Source of the DNA: Arthrobacter alpinus
GTDB taxonomy: Bacteria > Actinomycetota > Actinomycetes > Actinomycetales > Micrococcaceae
Length of the DNA stretch: 64,000 bases
NCBI RefSeq assembly: GCF_900105965.1
Contig: NZ_FNTV01000001.1
Location: forward strand, 1,674,001 to 1,738,000
Direction of reading: 5' to 3'
The notes under the pieces are model-generated. The model saw nothing but the letters and a program-made list of their open reading frames with translations. It was not told the DNA's origin and did not search any database. Position 1 is the first letter of the stretch; every line of letters starts with the position of its first letter. Both the position numbers and the translations under genes were made by a program. Below are positions 9,721 through 19,303 of this stretch, one piece after another.

Positions 9721-9981
9721 GTGGCTAATATCAAGTCTCAGAAGAAGCGCATCCTCACCAACGAGAAGTCGCGTCAGCGCAACCTCGCCGTTCGTTCAGG
9801 CGTCAAGACTGCTGTCCGTGCAGTAAACGTGGCAGTAGTTGCAGGCGACAAGGATGCAGCAGCAGCCGCATTGGTGAATGCCGGCCGCAAGCTGGACAAG
9901 GCTGTCAGCAAGGGCGTCTTGCACGCCAACAACGCTGCCAACCGCAAGTCAGGTCTCGCCGCGAAGGTTAACGCCCTCTAG
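9721..9981 (+). CDS. rpsT: 30S ribosomal protein S20
   Basis: S20 binds the 5' domain of 16S rRNA early in 30S assembly. The 86-residue, Lys/Arg-rich protein begins MANIKSQKKRILTNEKSRQR and ends in the usual helical segment, AANRKSGLAAKVNAL. GTG start with AGAGAG about 9 bases upstream. The 178-base gap before it must hold its promoter. A strong terminator follows. Confidence 0.97.
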   Translation: MANIKSQKKRILTNEKSRQRNLAVRSGVKTAVRAVNVAVVAGDKDAAAAALVNAGRKLDKAVSKGVLHANNAANRKSGLAAKVNAL

Positions 9982-10007
9982 GAGAAGCCGACCCGCTTCG
10001 CAACTCA

Positions 10008-10043
10008 ACGTTGGGCCCCCACTTCTTAGTGGGGGCCCAACGT
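10008..10043. terminator. Strong hairpin terminator between rpsT and holA
   Basis: A perfect 15-bp stem: ACGTTGGGCCCCCAC (10008-10022), a six-base loop and GTGGGGGCCCAACGT (10029-10043), followed by CTTTAAG. It lies between convergent genes and can serve both. Confidence 0.8.
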
Positions 10044-10053
10044 CTTTAAGAAG

Positions 10054-11058
10054 CTAGCGCCGGGCCGCGGTGGCTATGACAGTGACGGCGTGTTCCACCG
10101 CATAGACGGGGTCCTTCGCCTCGCCCTTCACCTGGGCATCTGTTTCGGCCAACACTTTGATGGCGGTTACCAATGCGGGGCCGCTCCAGTGACCGGCGTC
10201 GCGCCGGGCCGCGTCCACCTGCCAGGGCGACATGCCCAGATCCCTGGCCAATTGGGCCGAGCTTCCTCGCGCCGAGAACACTTTCGCTACCTGGCGCACT
10301 TTCATGGCGAGGGCCGCCACGAGGGGAACGGGATCAACCCCGGTGGCGAGTGCGTGCCTGAGCGTGGACAAAGCCACGGGCGCATTCCCCGCCAAGGCCG
10401 CATCGGCCACACGGAACGCGGTCGCTTCAACGCGGCCGCCGTAGTACTTATCGACGTTATCGGAGCTGACCATGCCAGTGGTGTCAGCGATGAGCTGCGA
10501 ACAAGCGGCAGCAAGCTCGGAGAGACTGGCTCCCACGGCCGCAACGAGTGCACGAACAGCTTGAGCGTCGATCCTGCGTTTGGCAATGGAAAACTCCGCG
10601 CTGACGAACTGGGACTTTTCCGCGTCCTTTTTCAGTGGTTGGCACTCGACCCGCGGGACTCCAAGAGCCTTCAACGCATCAAGAAGCTTCTTCCCACGCA
10701 CCCCTCCCCCGTGAACCAGCAGCAGCGTTACATCTGGCGCGGGATCCTTGATGTAAGCCAAGGCATCCTGCAGGAAATCGTCGCTCATGGTGGCCAAGGC
10801 CGACGCTTCAATAAGTTTTGGTTCGCTAAAGAGCGAGGGGCTGGTCACCATGCCGAGCTGGCCGGCTGTGTAGTGGGCAGCATCGAGAGAGGTCAGTTCC
10901 AGCTCCGGATTCTGTGCCCTGAGTTTCTTCCGCACATCATCGACGGCTCGGCTGGCAATAAAATCTTCGGGGCCGAACACCAAGATCACGGGTGCGAGTG
11001 GAACATCACGCCAGTCGATAGAGCCGGGTGCCCGCTGGGAAGTTCTCGCTGCGCTCAC
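10054..11058 (-). CDS. holA: DNA polymerase III subunit delta
   Basis: HolA opens the beta clamp as part of the clamp loader. The 334-residue protein has the family N-terminus PVILVFGPEDFIASRAVDDVRKKL and the helical C-terminal domain with KVRQVAKVFSARGSSAQLARDLGMSPWQVDAARR. GTG start (MSAARTS). It is downstream of comEC on the same strand, the usual comEA-comEC-holA order, but here separated by a 117-base gap that looks like the scar of a deletion in comEC. Confidence 0.93.
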   Translation of the reverse strand: MSAARTSQRAPGSIDWRDVPLAPVILVFGPEDFIASRAVDDVRKKLRAQNPELELTSLDAAHYTAGQLGMVTSPSLFSEPKLIEASALATMSDDFLQDALAYIKDPAPDVTLLLVHGGGVRGKKLLDALKALGVPRVECQPLKKDAEKSQFVSAEFSIAKRRIDAQAVRALVAAVGASLSELAAACSQLIADTTGMVSSDNVDKYYGGRVEATAFRVADAALAGNAPVALSTLRHALATGVDPVPLVAALAMKVRQVAKVFSARGSSAQLARDLGMSPWQVDAARRDAGHWSGPALVTAIKVLAETDAQVKGEAKDPVYAVEHAVTVIATAARR

Positions 11059-11175
11059 TGATGCGTTCCTGTCTTTGTGCTCTCACAGCTGGGTACTCTT
11101 ACAGCTGGCATTATTCTCGGTCTCTACTGTGCCACCACGGCGCGGCGATTCCCAACCGGGAGGAATGGAGGCTCC

Positions 11176-12975
11176 TCACAATTTCACCACTGCTGCGGTC
11201 CACCACATCGCGACTGCTGTTGCCGCCAGGACGATTGTGCCAAAGCCGCAGCTGCGCCGCCACCGCGCCGGCACATGGGCCAACAGGGCCGCGATGGCCG
11301 CTTTGGTCTTCTGCCGCTCCACGAGGGCCACCAAGGATCCGAGTGCCACGACATTGAACACGGCCATCAGGAGCATCCCTTGGAAGCCCTCTGGCCATGG
11401 CAGGCTCGCAGCTGGCAGCCCACTCATGAATCCCGCAACGGCCTGCACCCACCATGCGCCCGCGCCACTGACGGCGGCACAAAGACTCGCCAGCAGTGGA
11501 GCAAGAGCTGCAACCACCATGCCAATCGTGCCGACAGTGGTGACGATGGCGATAACAGGCGCCACCAGCATGTTGGCTGGAATCGTATAGATCGTCAATC
11601 TTGCTTGCAGGAGTACGATCACGGGGGAACAAAATAGCTGGGCTGCCAGCGGGATGGCTACCGCCTGGGCCAGCCACACGGGCAAAAAGGCATGAAGCCA
11701 CCTCACACAGCGCTGGCCCACCAGGTGCAGCCCAAGGGTGGCCAGCACCGAAAGAATGAACGCATAGTCTCTGGCAAGCCACGGATCCGCCAGGAGCAAG
11801 ACCAAGATGGCGACCGACAGCAGGGTCCCAATACGCTTTGGCCGCCCGCCGAGTATCGCCATGGCACCGATGCTGCCCATGACGGCGGCGCGCATGACGC
11901 TGGGGTCGGGCCCAACCACCAGCACGAAGCCGGCCAAACCGAGTAGTGACATGCCAACAGCCAAGAGCCTTGGGGCCTTCACCGTCCGCAAGGCCACCAT
12001 GAGTGTGGCCAGAACGAGGGTGCAATTGGCGCCACTGACGGCGGTGAGATGTGTCAGGCCTACGGTCTTCATGGCCTCATCAAGGGATTTGTCCATACCG
12101 TTGCGATCACCCATGACCATACCCGGAAGCAATCCGGCAGTGTCCGGCGACACCACGCCCCACACACGGTTCACCGCAGCCGCCCAGGATGTCCTGATCG
12201 TGACAACAACGCGGTTACTCCCGGCAGCTTGCACCTCCATGGGATCGGTGCTGGGACGCAAAAGCCCCGCAGCCTTGGTTCCTGAAGCGGCCGGCACAAT
12301 CTTGCCAGCCGTGACGGCCCTGTCTCCCTGACGCAGCTCACTCCACGCCGGCTTCGCAAAGACCACGATGCTCATTCGCCCGGTCAAGAGGTGTTGTTGG
12401 GCCGTGGCCTGAAGTACGACGGCGTCAAAGATCACCTGCGGCGGCCCGTGGCCGGAGTCCACAAGTCGCGGATTGTTGGCGACTTCCAGTGTGAGTGCCA
12501 AGTCTTCTCCTTGTGCGGCCGCTATGGCGATGGGTGAGGTCGCCGCGGTATGAAGCTGAAGGGCAACGCCCACCAGGACTGCCAGAACGCATGCCGCAGC
12601 CAGGGCGAGAGTTGGCCCGGACGCCAGGACCGCCCGGCTCCGCCCATAGCGATGCCGCCACGTCCACCACATTCCGAGTATCGCCAGGGTCAGTCCCAAG
12701 GCGGCAGCGGCGGCAACAAGCTGGCTCAGGGGCAGTGATGTGGCAATCGCTGCAACCGCCCACGCCGCCCCGACGGCCGGCAGCAGTCTGATGTCGGCGC
12801 GGGGCCGCACCGCCTCATCAAGTTGCTCCGCGGAGACCACTCGTTCACGGACCGCCGCGGACCGGCGCTGTAGCCACTGACGGAATCGGCCAACCGCCGG
12901 TTCGCTCGGATTTAGACCAGGCGTCCCGACGGCGGCCCGCGTGTACCGAGCCCAGCGAGGGCTGTTGGAATTCAT
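11176..12975 (-). CDS. comEC: ComEC/Rec2-family DNA uptake channel, shortened
   Basis: ComEC forms the inner-membrane channel for single-stranded DNA in transformation. The start ATG 12975 overlaps the comEA stop as ATGA and gives 599 residues; a longer frame to 13080 lies inside comEA and was not used. The N-terminal part has several membrane segments, followed by the Competence domain (GLLPGMVMGDRNGMDKSLDE, then GLTHLTAVSGANCTLVLATL) and about ten membrane helices. The protein stops right after a last helix (VLAATAVAMWWTAAVVKL). The C-terminal metallo-beta-lactamase-like domain found in most family members is missing. Confidence 0.88.
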   Translation of the reverse strand: MNSNSPRWARYTRAAVGTPGLNPSEPAVGRFRQWLQRRSAAVRERVVSAEQLDEAVRPRADIRLLPAVGAAWAVAAIATSLPLSQLVAAAAALGLTLAILGMWWTWRHRYGRSRAVLASGPTLALAAACVLAVLVGVALQLHTAATSPIAIAAAQGEDLALTLEVANNPRLVDSGHGPPQVIFDAVVLQATAQQHLLTGRMSIVVFAKPAWSELRQGDRAVTAGKIVPAASGTKAAGLLRPSTDPMEVQAAGSNRVVVTIRTSWAAAVNRVWGVVSPDTAGLLPGMVMGDRNGMDKSLDEAMKTVGLTHLTAVSGANCTLVLATLMVALRTVKAPRLLAVGMSLLGLAGFVLVVGPDPSVMRAAVMGSIGAMAILGGRPKRIGTLLSVAILVLLLADPWLARDYAFILSVLATLGLHLVGQRCVRWLHAFLPVWLAQAVAIPLAAQLFCSPVIVLLQARLTIYTIPANMLVAPVIAIVTTVGTIGMVVAALAPLLASLCAAVSGAGAWWVQAVAGFMSGLPAASLPWPEGFQGMLLMAVFNVVALGSLVALVERQKTKAAIAALLAHVPARWRRSCGFGTIVLAATAVAMWWTAAVVKL

Positions 12976-13724
12976 GACACGGTCACCAGCTCCTGCAATC
13001 CGGCAAGCAGCTTGGGTCCGATCCCGGTCACGGCATTGAGCCCTTCCACCGACGTAAACGGTCCGTGGTCCGTGCGCCATGCGACAATTCGTTCGGCGAG
13101 GACTGGCCCAACGCCCGGCAACGTTTCAATCTGCGCTGCGGTGGCAGTATTGAGATTGACTAATCCCTGCGGGGCCGGACCAGTGTCCGCCGGTCCCGCA
13201 GGATTCAACGGATTCACAGGGGACGCCTGCCCCTGGACTGGCACAAGAATCTGAGTCCCGTCACTCAGGGTCGCTGCCAAATTCAGGGCCGATAAGTTGG
13301 CCTCCGGCAGGGCTCCCCCGGCGGCATCGATGGCTTGAAACACCCGACTGCCGGGCATTAAGGTAAATACGCCAGGGTTCTTTACGGCGCCGGCAACATG
13401 AACCACCAAGCCTGCCGCCTGGGCAGCCGCCGTTCCGATCGGTTGGATGGGCGCCTCCCCTGCCGCTGACGCCTCCCCAACCTGGGGATCCTTCCCCACA
13501 GGTGGAATGGTGACCTTACCCGGAGCATCACTCGATAGTTGCGCCGAGGCCCCTTGGACACCTGCGGCCTCGATCCACAACACGCCCAGTGCGGCCGCAA
13601 TGACGGCTAGCACCACAACAAGGGCCCGGAAAGTTACCACCCATCGCGGCCCCTGCATACAGCCCCGCGGGTGAGAGGCCTCGGCCAAGCTGCGCGGCGT
13701 CCACTCGCCACCATCACCGTCCAT
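12972..13724 (-). CDS. comEA: ComEA family DNA-binding protein
   Basis: ComEA is the membrane-anchored receptor that binds incoming double-stranded DNA. The 250-residue protein has one membrane anchor (about residues 28-52, VVTFRALVVVLAVIAAALGV), a Pro/Ala linker, an SLBB domain (LVVHVAGAVKNPGVFTL) and a C-terminal pair of helix-hairpin-helix motifs (LNTATAAQIETLPGVGPVLA, FTSVEGLNAVTGIGPKLLAG). It overlaps comEC by 4 bases, so the two are coupled. Whether the strain is transformable is unknown. Confidence 0.92.
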   Translation of the reverse strand: MDGDGGEWTPRSLAEASHPRGCMQGPRWVVTFRALVVVLAVIAAALGVLWIEAAGVQGASAQLSSDAPGKVTIPPVGKDPQVGEASAAGEAPIQPIGTAAAQAAGLVVHVAGAVKNPGVFTLMPGSRVFQAIDAAGGALPEANLSALNLAATLSDGTQILVPVQGQASPVNPLNPAGPADTGPAPQGLVNLNTATAAQIETLPGVGPVLAERIVAWRTDHGPFTSVEGLNAVTGIGPKLLAGLQELVTVS

Positions 13725-13815
13725 GGGGCAACGGTAATGCGTTCACAGACCCCGGGTACCCTGCCTCTACTCGAATGTGCAGAAGCAGATCCGCCACTGG
13801 CGCTGTGGAGGAACC

Positions 13816-14796
13816 TTAGGCTCTCGCGGGCCGAACGCGCTGCAACAGGCCTAGCTCCAAGGCGTCAGCGACAACAATTACTACCACGCCGAGCCCTGCG
13901 TGAGCTGCCAGAACCGCCGGAAGCCTCGTCAACGTTGAGCTGGCTAAGTCCGGGAAAGCCCCCTCCAGCGATTCAACGACAGTTCGCCCTTGAGCTTCAT
14001 TGCCGAAATGATGCACGCTTACCTGAGTGCCGGACGCTCCGCGCGAGGTGATCTCGGCTACTGCCAGGGCCTCCAGCCTGGCCACGGCTTTGGCGGCAAA
14101 CCGCACCTTTTCCAATGGCACCACGGCACCGTCCCTGATCCCCAGGATTGGCTTGATGTCCAGGACGGTGCCCAACCAGGAGGACGCCATGCTGATGCGG
14201 CCACCACGCCGAAGTTGCTCCAGGCTCGGCACATAGAAATACACGGATGTGCTGCCAACAGCCGCGGTAGCCGCTTTTAGTACGTCCTCGGCCGTCCCGC
14301 CGTTCAACGCCACCGCAACAGCTGCTTGGACACCCACGCCTTGGCCCATGCCCACGGTTCCCGTGTCAAACACTTCAACAGGGATCGGCGACCGCTCAGC
14401 GGCCAACCGGGCTGCTTCCCAGGTTCCTGAAAGTTTTCCGGAGATATGCAAGGAGAGAACGGCGGAGAAGCCTGCGTCCGCGGCCCTTGCATAGGCTCGC
14501 TCGAACTGGCCAGGTGATGGTCTGGAGGTCTTGACTGACTTCCCGGCTGCCAAGGCGAGGGAAATGTGCGCCTCGAGTTCGGCGTCGTCATCGGAGTAGA
14601 CATCCTGGCCGATGATCACCGGCATGGGCACAACCGTTAGCAATCCTTGGGCTGCCGCCCTCGCCGCCCAAACAGGTGGCAGGGCCGCAGCCGAGTCAGT
14701 CACAACGGCAATCCTCGGCTTGGGTCCTGCGGTAGCGGGGCGCAGGCGGTGAACCTGTTGGCGCAGCCATTGCCGTGCCGCAGCGCGTTCTGTCAT
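13816..14796 (-). CDS. DegV family fatty-acid-binding protein
   Basis: DegV proteins bind a fatty acid in a cleft between two domains; some are the FakB subunit of fatty acid kinase. This 326-residue protein has RIAVVTDSAAALPP near the N-terminus, the ligand-binding loop VKTSRPSPGQFERAY, LSLHISGKLSGTWEAAR and VEVFDTGTVGMGQG. ATG 14796 is chosen because GGGAGGAGG lies 6 bases upstream; a longer frame to 14865 has no such site. No fakA gene is adjacent. Confidence 0.88.
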   Translation of the reverse strand: MTERAAARQWLRQQVHRLRPATAGPKPRIAVVTDSAAALPPVWAARAAAQGLLTVVPMPVIIGQDVYSDDDAELEAHISLALAAGKSVKTSRPSPGQFERAYARAADAGFSAVLSLHISGKLSGTWEAARLAAERSPIPVEVFDTGTVGMGQGVGVQAAVAVALNGGTAEDVLKAATAAVGSTSVYFYVPSLEQLRRGGRISMASSWLGTVLDIKPILGIRDGAVVPLEKVRFAAKAVARLEALAVAEITSRGASGTQVSVHHFGNEAQGRTVVESLEGAFPDLASSTLTRLPAVLAAHAGLGVVVIVVADALELGLLQRVRPARA

Positions 14797-14832
14797 GACC
14801 AGCCTCCTCCCACCTGCCCCGTCGGCCAACAA

Positions 14833-14867
14833 AAGTGCCCTCCCTGCCAGGAGCAAGGAAGGCACTT
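14833..14867 (-). terminator. Rho-independent terminator of leuS
   Basis: Arms AAGTGCC-TCC (from 14833) and GGA-GGCACTT (to 14867) form an 11-bp stem with one mismatch. Read on the minus strand it is followed by TTTTG. It lies just after the leuS stop. Confidence 0.65.
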
Positions 14868-14889
14868 GAGTGACTGTGACTTTTCTTTC

Positions 14890-17418
14890 CTAGGCAGGAA
14901 CGATATTCACCAGTTTAGGTGCACGAACGATCACGGTGCGGATGCCGCGGCCATCAAGCGCCTTTTGGACCACAGCCGAGGCCAGTGCCAATTCGCGCAG
15001 CTCGTCCTCGGAGATGTCCGGTGAGACCTCCAGACGGTCCTTGACCTTGCCCTGGACCTGCACAACGGCAGTGACGCTCTGCTCCACCAGGAGCGCCTCA
15101 TCCACTGCGGGGAAGCCCGCATTGGCTACTGAAGCCGGGTGGCCCAACGTGTCCCACATGTCTTCGGCCGTGTAAGGCGCAAAGAGACTCAGCACGATGG
15201 CTACAGCCTCGACGGCTTCACGCACGGCGGGATCCTTGGCACCGGCACCGGAATCGATGACCTTGCGGGTGGCGTTGACCAACTCCATGAGCTTGGCCAC
15301 CACAACGTTGAACTTGTGCCCTTCCAGCAAGGCCTTGGCCTCGTGGACTGTGCGGTGGGTCAGTGAACGCAGGGCGGCGTCGCCGGTGGCCGGGTCAGTG
15401 CCCGGCTCGCTGTCAACATCGCGGCCCAAACGCCAGGCACGGGCCAGGAACTTTGCCGAGCCCGACGGCGAGACATCCGCCCAGTCGACGTCGTCCTCGG
15501 GAGGGCCGGCGAAGACCATGGTGAGGCGGACGGCGTCTACCCCGTACTTATCCAATTGCTGCCCCAGGTCAACACCGTTGCCCAAAGACTTGCTCATGGC
15601 CTTGCCACCGTTGAGCACCTGGCCCTGGTTCAGAAGCGCACTGAAGGGTTCGGTGGCCTCGAGCATGCCCATGTCGTGGATGACCTTGGTGAAGAAGCGC
15701 GCATAGAGCAGGTGCAAAATTGCGTGCTCTACACCGCCCACGTACTGACCAACGGGCATCCAGTCGTTGACCTTGGCCGGGTCGAACGGGCCCTCGGTGT
15801 AGTCAGGTGAGACAAAGCGCAGGAAGTACCAAGACGAGTCAACGAACGTGTCCATGGTGTCGGTGTCGCGCTTGGCGCCCTTGCCACAGCTCGGGCAGTC
15901 AACGTTGACCCAATCAGCGACCGCGGCCAGCGGTGAGGTGCCCTTCGGGGACAGGTCCTCGCCGCGCAGATTGTCCGGCAAGCGAACGGGCAGCTGATCA
16001 TCCGGGACGGCGACCTCGCCGCAATCGGCGCAGTGGATGATGGGGATGGGCGCACCCCAGAAGCGCTGGCGGGAGAGCAGCCAGTCGCGCAGGCGGAAGT
16101 TCACAAACTTCTCACCGGTGCCCAGCTTCTCCAGGATCTCAATTGCGGCCGGAATACCCTCGGACTTGGAGAGACCATTGAGTTCGCCGGAGTTAATCAG
16201 CGTGCCCTCACCGGTCGAGGCAACTCCTGTTTCGGCCGGATCCTCCATTCCGGTGTCCAATACTGCGCGGACGGGCAGGTCGAAGGCCTTGGCGAAGTCA
16301 AGGTCGCGCTGGTCGTGGGCAGGAACGGCCATGATGGCGCCCGTTCCGTAATCGGCCAAGACGTAGTCGGCGGCCCAGACGGGCAGCTTCTCAGACGTCA
16401 GCGGGTTGATGGCGTACCGGCCGGTGAACACACCGGTCTTGGGGCGGTCCGTTGCCTGACGTTCGATGTCGCTGAGCGCCTTGACCTGCTCGCGGTATTC
16501 GCTCAACGCTTCGGCATGCTCGGCCGTGACCAAGTCCAGTGCCAACGGAGCATCTGCGGCCACGACGAAGAACGTGGCCCCGTACAGCGTGTCCGGGCGC
16601 GTGGTGAAGACTGTCAGTTCCTGCTGCGGCTTCTCGTGTCCTGCTGCCTCAATGACGAACGTGACGTGTGCGCCCTCGGAGCGGCCGATCCAGTTCTTTT
16701 GCATGGCCAGCACGCGGTCCGGCCAGTGGCCCTTGAGCGCGTCCATGTCATCGAGCAGGCGGTCAGCGTAGTCGGTGATCTTGAAGTACCACTGGTTCAG
16801 GGACTTCTTGGTCACGATAGTGCCGCAACGCTCGCAGGCGCCGTTGACGACCTGCTCGTTGGCGAGCACCGTCTGGTCCGTTGGGCACCAGTTGACGGGT
16901 GAATTCTTGCGGTAGGCCAGGCCACGCTCGTGGAAACGCTTGAAGAGCCACTGGGTCCACCGGTAGTACTCGGGATCGGAGGTCTGCAGGCGGCGCGACC
17001 AGTCAACCGAGATGGCGTAGCGCTTAAACGACTCCGCCTGGGTGTCGATGTTCGCGTAGGTCCACTCGCTGGGGTGGGTGTTTCGCTTGATGGCCGCATT
17101 TTCGGCGGGCAGCCCGAAGGAGTCCCAACCGATCGGGTGCAGCACGTCATAGCCGAGCTGGCGCCAGTAGCGCGAAACCACGTCTCCCATGGCAAATGCC
17201 TCGGCGTGGCCCATGTGAAGGTCGCCTGAGGGGTAGGGGAACATGTCAAGGACGTAGCGGCGTTCCTTGGACCCGTCGTCAAGGGGCGTGAAGACCTTCA
17301 ATTCATCCCAGATGGCCGGCCATTTGGCTTCCATCGAGGCGAAACTGTAGACGCCCTCTTCGCTGTTCTCTTCAGTCTGCGACTGCACGCTCACGTACCC
17401 TGCCTTTTCATTCATCAA
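14890..17418 (-). CDS. leuS: Leucine--tRNA ligase
   Basis: Charges tRNA-Leu. The 842-residue class I synthetase has the HIGH-type motif [15 protein letters not shown] (about residues 60-75), the CP1 editing domain with [11 protein letters not shown], zinc-type Cys clusters ([20 protein letters not shown]), the KMSKS motif [10 protein letters not shown] and the anticodon-binding and C-terminal domains. Two adjacent ATG codons (17418 and 17415) are possible starts. A leader with a short Leu-containing reading frame and two hairpins lies 37-105 bases upstream. Confidence 0.97.
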   Translation of the reverse strand: MMNEKAGYVSVQSQTEENSEEGVYSFASMEAKWPAIWDELKVFTPLDDGSKERRYVLDMFPYPSGDLHMGHAEAFAMGDVVSRYWRQLGYDVLHPIGWDSFGLPAENAAIKRNTHPSEWTYANIDTQAESFKRYAISVDWSRRLQTSDPEYYRWTQWLFKRFHERGLAYRKNSPVNWCPTDQTVLANEQVVNGACERCGTIVTKKSLNQWYFKITDYADRLLDDMDALKGHWPDRVLAMQKNWIGRSEGAHVTFVIEAAGHEKPQQELTVFTTRPDTLYGATFFVVAADAPLALDLVTAEHAEALSEYREQVKALSDIERQATDRPKTGVFTGRYAINPLTSEKLPVWAADYVLADYGTGAIMAVPAHDQRDLDFAKAFDLPVRAVLDTGMEDPAETGVASTGEGTLINSGELNGLSKSEGIPAAIEILEKLGTGEKFVNFRLRDWLLSRQRFWGAPIPIIHCADCGEVAVPDDQLPVRLPDNLRGEDLSPKGTSPLAAVADWVNVDCPSCGKGAKRDTDTMDTFVDSSWYFLRFVSPDYTEGPFDPAKVNDWMPVGQYVGGVEHAILHLLYARFFTKVIHDMGMLEATEPFSALLNQGQVLNGGKAMSKSLGNGVDLGQQLDKYGVDAVRLTMVFAGPPEDDVDWADVSPSGSAKFLARAWRLGRDVDSEPGTDPATGDAALRSLTHRTVHEAKALLEGHKFNVVVAKLMELVNATRKVIDSGAGAKDPAVREAVEAVAIVLSLFAPYTAEDMWDTLGHPASVANAGFPAVDEALLVEQSVTAVVQVQGKVKDRLEVSPDISEDELRELALASAVVQKALDGRGIRTVIVRAPKLVNIVPA

Positions 17419-17454
17419 TGGCTTCTTGCACCTTCGTACCCTTTACACACAAAA

Positions 17455-17502
17455 GCCCCTCGACATAGCAAGGGGCGGCCGCAAAAGTAGTTGCGGCTAT
17501 GT
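17455..17502 (-). promoter_or_regulatory. Candidate leuS transcription attenuator
   Basis: Read on the minus strand, after the leader peptide come hairpin 1 (GCCGCAA/TTGCGGC, 17478-17497) and hairpin 2 (GCCCCT/AGGGGC, 17455-17476), followed by TTTTG like a terminator. A 7-base segment at the leader end, ACATAGC (17496-17502), is fully complementary to GCTATGT (17463-17469) in the loop of hairpin 2. Pairing of these two would exclude hairpin 2. No T-box motif is present. The direction of control cannot be decided by eye. Confidence 0.5.
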
Positions 17503-17523
17503 AAGGAAAAGATTTGTATGCAT
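17497..17523 (-). CDS. Putative leuS leader peptide (MHTNLFLT)
   Basis: An 8-codon reading frame with two Leu codons, both CTT, which is a rare codon in high-GC genomes. Its stop TAG overlaps the 5' arm of hairpin 1. A TAAAGT -10 box ends exactly 7 bases before its ATG, so it would be translated from a leaderless mRNA. It is too short to be certain. Confidence 0.4.
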   Translation of the reverse strand: MHTNLFLT

Positions 17524-17530
17524 ACCCTTT

Positions 17531-17536
17531 ACTTTA
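17531..17536 (-). promoter_or_regulatory. Candidate -10 box of the leuS leader
   Basis: TAAAGT on the minus strand, 7 bases before the ATG of the leader peptide. No clear -35 hexamer at the standard distance. Confidence 0.4.
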
Positions 17537-17680
17537 GCGTATCCACAAACTTGGCCTTCAACTGGTCTGCACCGTACGACGGCGGGGGCTTGCCTTATGC
17601 GCTGGACTCACCCCGTGTGTGGCGCACGGTGGTTGCTGGCGCCACACTGGCCGCGGGTTGCGCGCATACCGAAACAAAAA

Positions 17681-17725
17681 TTCCCCTATGCGCAAGACTG
17701 AACGCCAGTATTGCGCATAGGGGAA
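17681..17725 (-). terminator. Rho-independent terminator of the glp operon
   Basis: A perfect 15-bp stem: TTCCCCTATGCGCAA (17681-17695) with TTGCGCATAGGGGAA (17711-17725). On the minus strand it is followed by TTTTTGTTT. It lies 22 bases after the glpK stop. Confidence 0.88.
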
Positions 17726-17746
17726 GTTTCGCCGGGCAGCGGAGCC

Positions 17747-19261
17747 TTAGAGCACGTCCTCGTCAACCCAGTCCATGGACTTGGTGACGGCCTTCTTCCA
17801 GAGACGCATCTGGCGGTCACGCTCGGCGGGTTCCATGTTCGGTTCCCAGCGCTTGTCCTCAGACCAGTTGGAGGACAGCTCGCCGAGGTCCTTCCAGAAG
17901 CCAACAGCCAAGCCTGCTGCGTAGGCAGCACCCAAAGCCGTGGTTTCGGTGACCTTGGGCCGGATGACAGGCACGCCGAGGATGTCGGCCTGGAACTGCA
18001 TGAGGGCATCGTTGGCGACCATGCCGCCGTCGACCTTCAGCTCAGTCAGGTCCACGCCCGAGTCAGCGTTGACAGCGTCGAGCACCTCGCGGGTCTGGAA
18101 AGCCGTGGCCTCCAGGGCCGCACGGGCAATGTGGTTCTTGTTGACGAAGCGAGTCAGGCCCACAATGGCGCCACGGGCGTCTGCACGCCAGTACGGTGCG
18201 AACAGACCGGAGAACGCGGGAACAATGTAGACGCCACCGTTGTCCTCCACGGCAGCGGCGAGCTCCTCCACCTCAGGGGCGGACTTGATCATCCCGATGT
18301 TGTCTCGCAGCCACTGGATCAGGGATCCGGTCACGGCGATGGAGCCTTCCAACGCATAATGCGGTGCGGCGTCACCAAGCTTGTAGCCAAGTGTGGTGAG
18401 CAGCCCGTTCTTCGAGTGGACAATTTCCTCGCCCGTGTTGAAGATCAGGAAGCAGCCGGTGCCGTAGGTGTTCTTGGCCTCGCCCTGCTTGAACGCAGCC
18501 TGGCCAAACGTTGCGGCCTGCTGGTCACCCAAAATGCCGGCTACGGGAACTTCGCGCAGCAACTGGCTGCCGTGCACGTGACCGTAGACCTCGGAGGAGG
18601 ACTTGATTTCCGGCATCATGGACTTGGGAACACCGAAGACGGCGAGGATTTCTTCATCCCACTGCAGCGTTTCCAGGTCCATGAACAAGGTTCGGGACGC
18701 GTTGGTGACATCGGTGATGTGAACGCCGCCATCGGCTCCACCGGTCAGGTTCCAGGTGACCCAGCTGTCCGTGTTGCCGAAGAGCAGGTCACCGGCTTCT
18801 GCCTTTTCACGGGCACCCTCAACGTTGTCAAGGATCCACTTGATCTTGGTGCCGGAGAAGTACGTTGCCAGCGGCAAGCCAACCGTGTGCTTGAAACGCT
18901 CCACGCCACCATCGGCGGCCAGCTCGTCAACGATGGCCTGTGTGCGGGTGTCCTGCCATACGATGGCGTTGTAAACGGGCACACCGGTGTTCTTGTCCCA
19001 AACAACAGCAGTCTCGCGCTGGTTGGTGATGCCAACACCGACAATGTCGTGCCGCGTCAGGTTAGCCTGCGCAAGCGCGGTGCCAATGACCTCACGGGTG
19101 TTGTTCCAAATCTCGGCGGCGTCATGCTCAACCCAGCCGGCTTTCGGGAAAATCTGCTCGTGCTCCAGCTGCCCGGTGGAAACAATATTCCCATCGTGGT
19201 CAAAAACTATGGCCCTGCTGCTGGTGGTGCCCTGATCAATGGCGATTACATATTGAGACAT
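17747..19261 (-). CDS. glpK: Glycerol kinase
   Basis: Phosphorylates glycerol to sn-glycerol 3-phosphate with ATP. At 504 residues it has the FGGY-family length, the N-terminal phosphate-binding motif [19 protein letters not shown], and [11 protein letters not shown] and [18 protein letters not shown] in the C-terminal half. Third gene of glpD-glpF-glpK, 42 bases after glpF, followed by a strong terminator. Confidence 0.97.
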   Translation of the reverse strand: MSQYVIAIDQGTTSSRAIVFDHDGNIVSTGQLEHEQIFPKAGWVEHDAAEIWNNTREVIGTALAQANLTRHDIVGVGITNQRETAVVWDKNTGVPVYNAIVWQDTRTQAIVDELAADGGVERFKHTVGLPLATYFSGTKIKWILDNVEGAREKAEAGDLLFGNTDSWVTWNLTGGADGGVHITDVTNASRTLFMDLETLQWDEEILAVFGVPKSMMPEIKSSSEVYGHVHGSQLLREVPVAGILGDQQAATFGQAAFKQGEAKNTYGTGCFLIFNTGEEIVHSKNGLLTTLGYKLGDAAPHYALEGSIAVTGSLIQWLRDNIGMIKSAPEVEELAAAVEDNGGVYIVPAFSGLFAPYWRADARGAIVGLTRFVNKNHIARAALEATAFQTREVLDAVNADSGVDLTELKVDGGMVANDALMQFQADILGVPVIRPKVTETTALGAAYAAGLAVGFWKDLGELSSNWSEDKRWEPNMEPAERDRQMRLWKKAVTKSMDWVDEDVL

Positions 19262-19303
19262 CCTTGTTTCCTTTTCTTAAGTAATGCGTTTGCTGGCAGG
19301 AAT

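Noticed and set aside
11111..12025. 304-residue minus-strand frame within comEC
   Set aside because: Out of frame with comEC, which has clear membrane and Competence-domain sequence; a codon-bias artefact.
17419..17560. T-box riboswitch in front of leuS
   Set aside because: No T-box sequence and no long specifier stem; the short-peptide attenuator explains the structures better.
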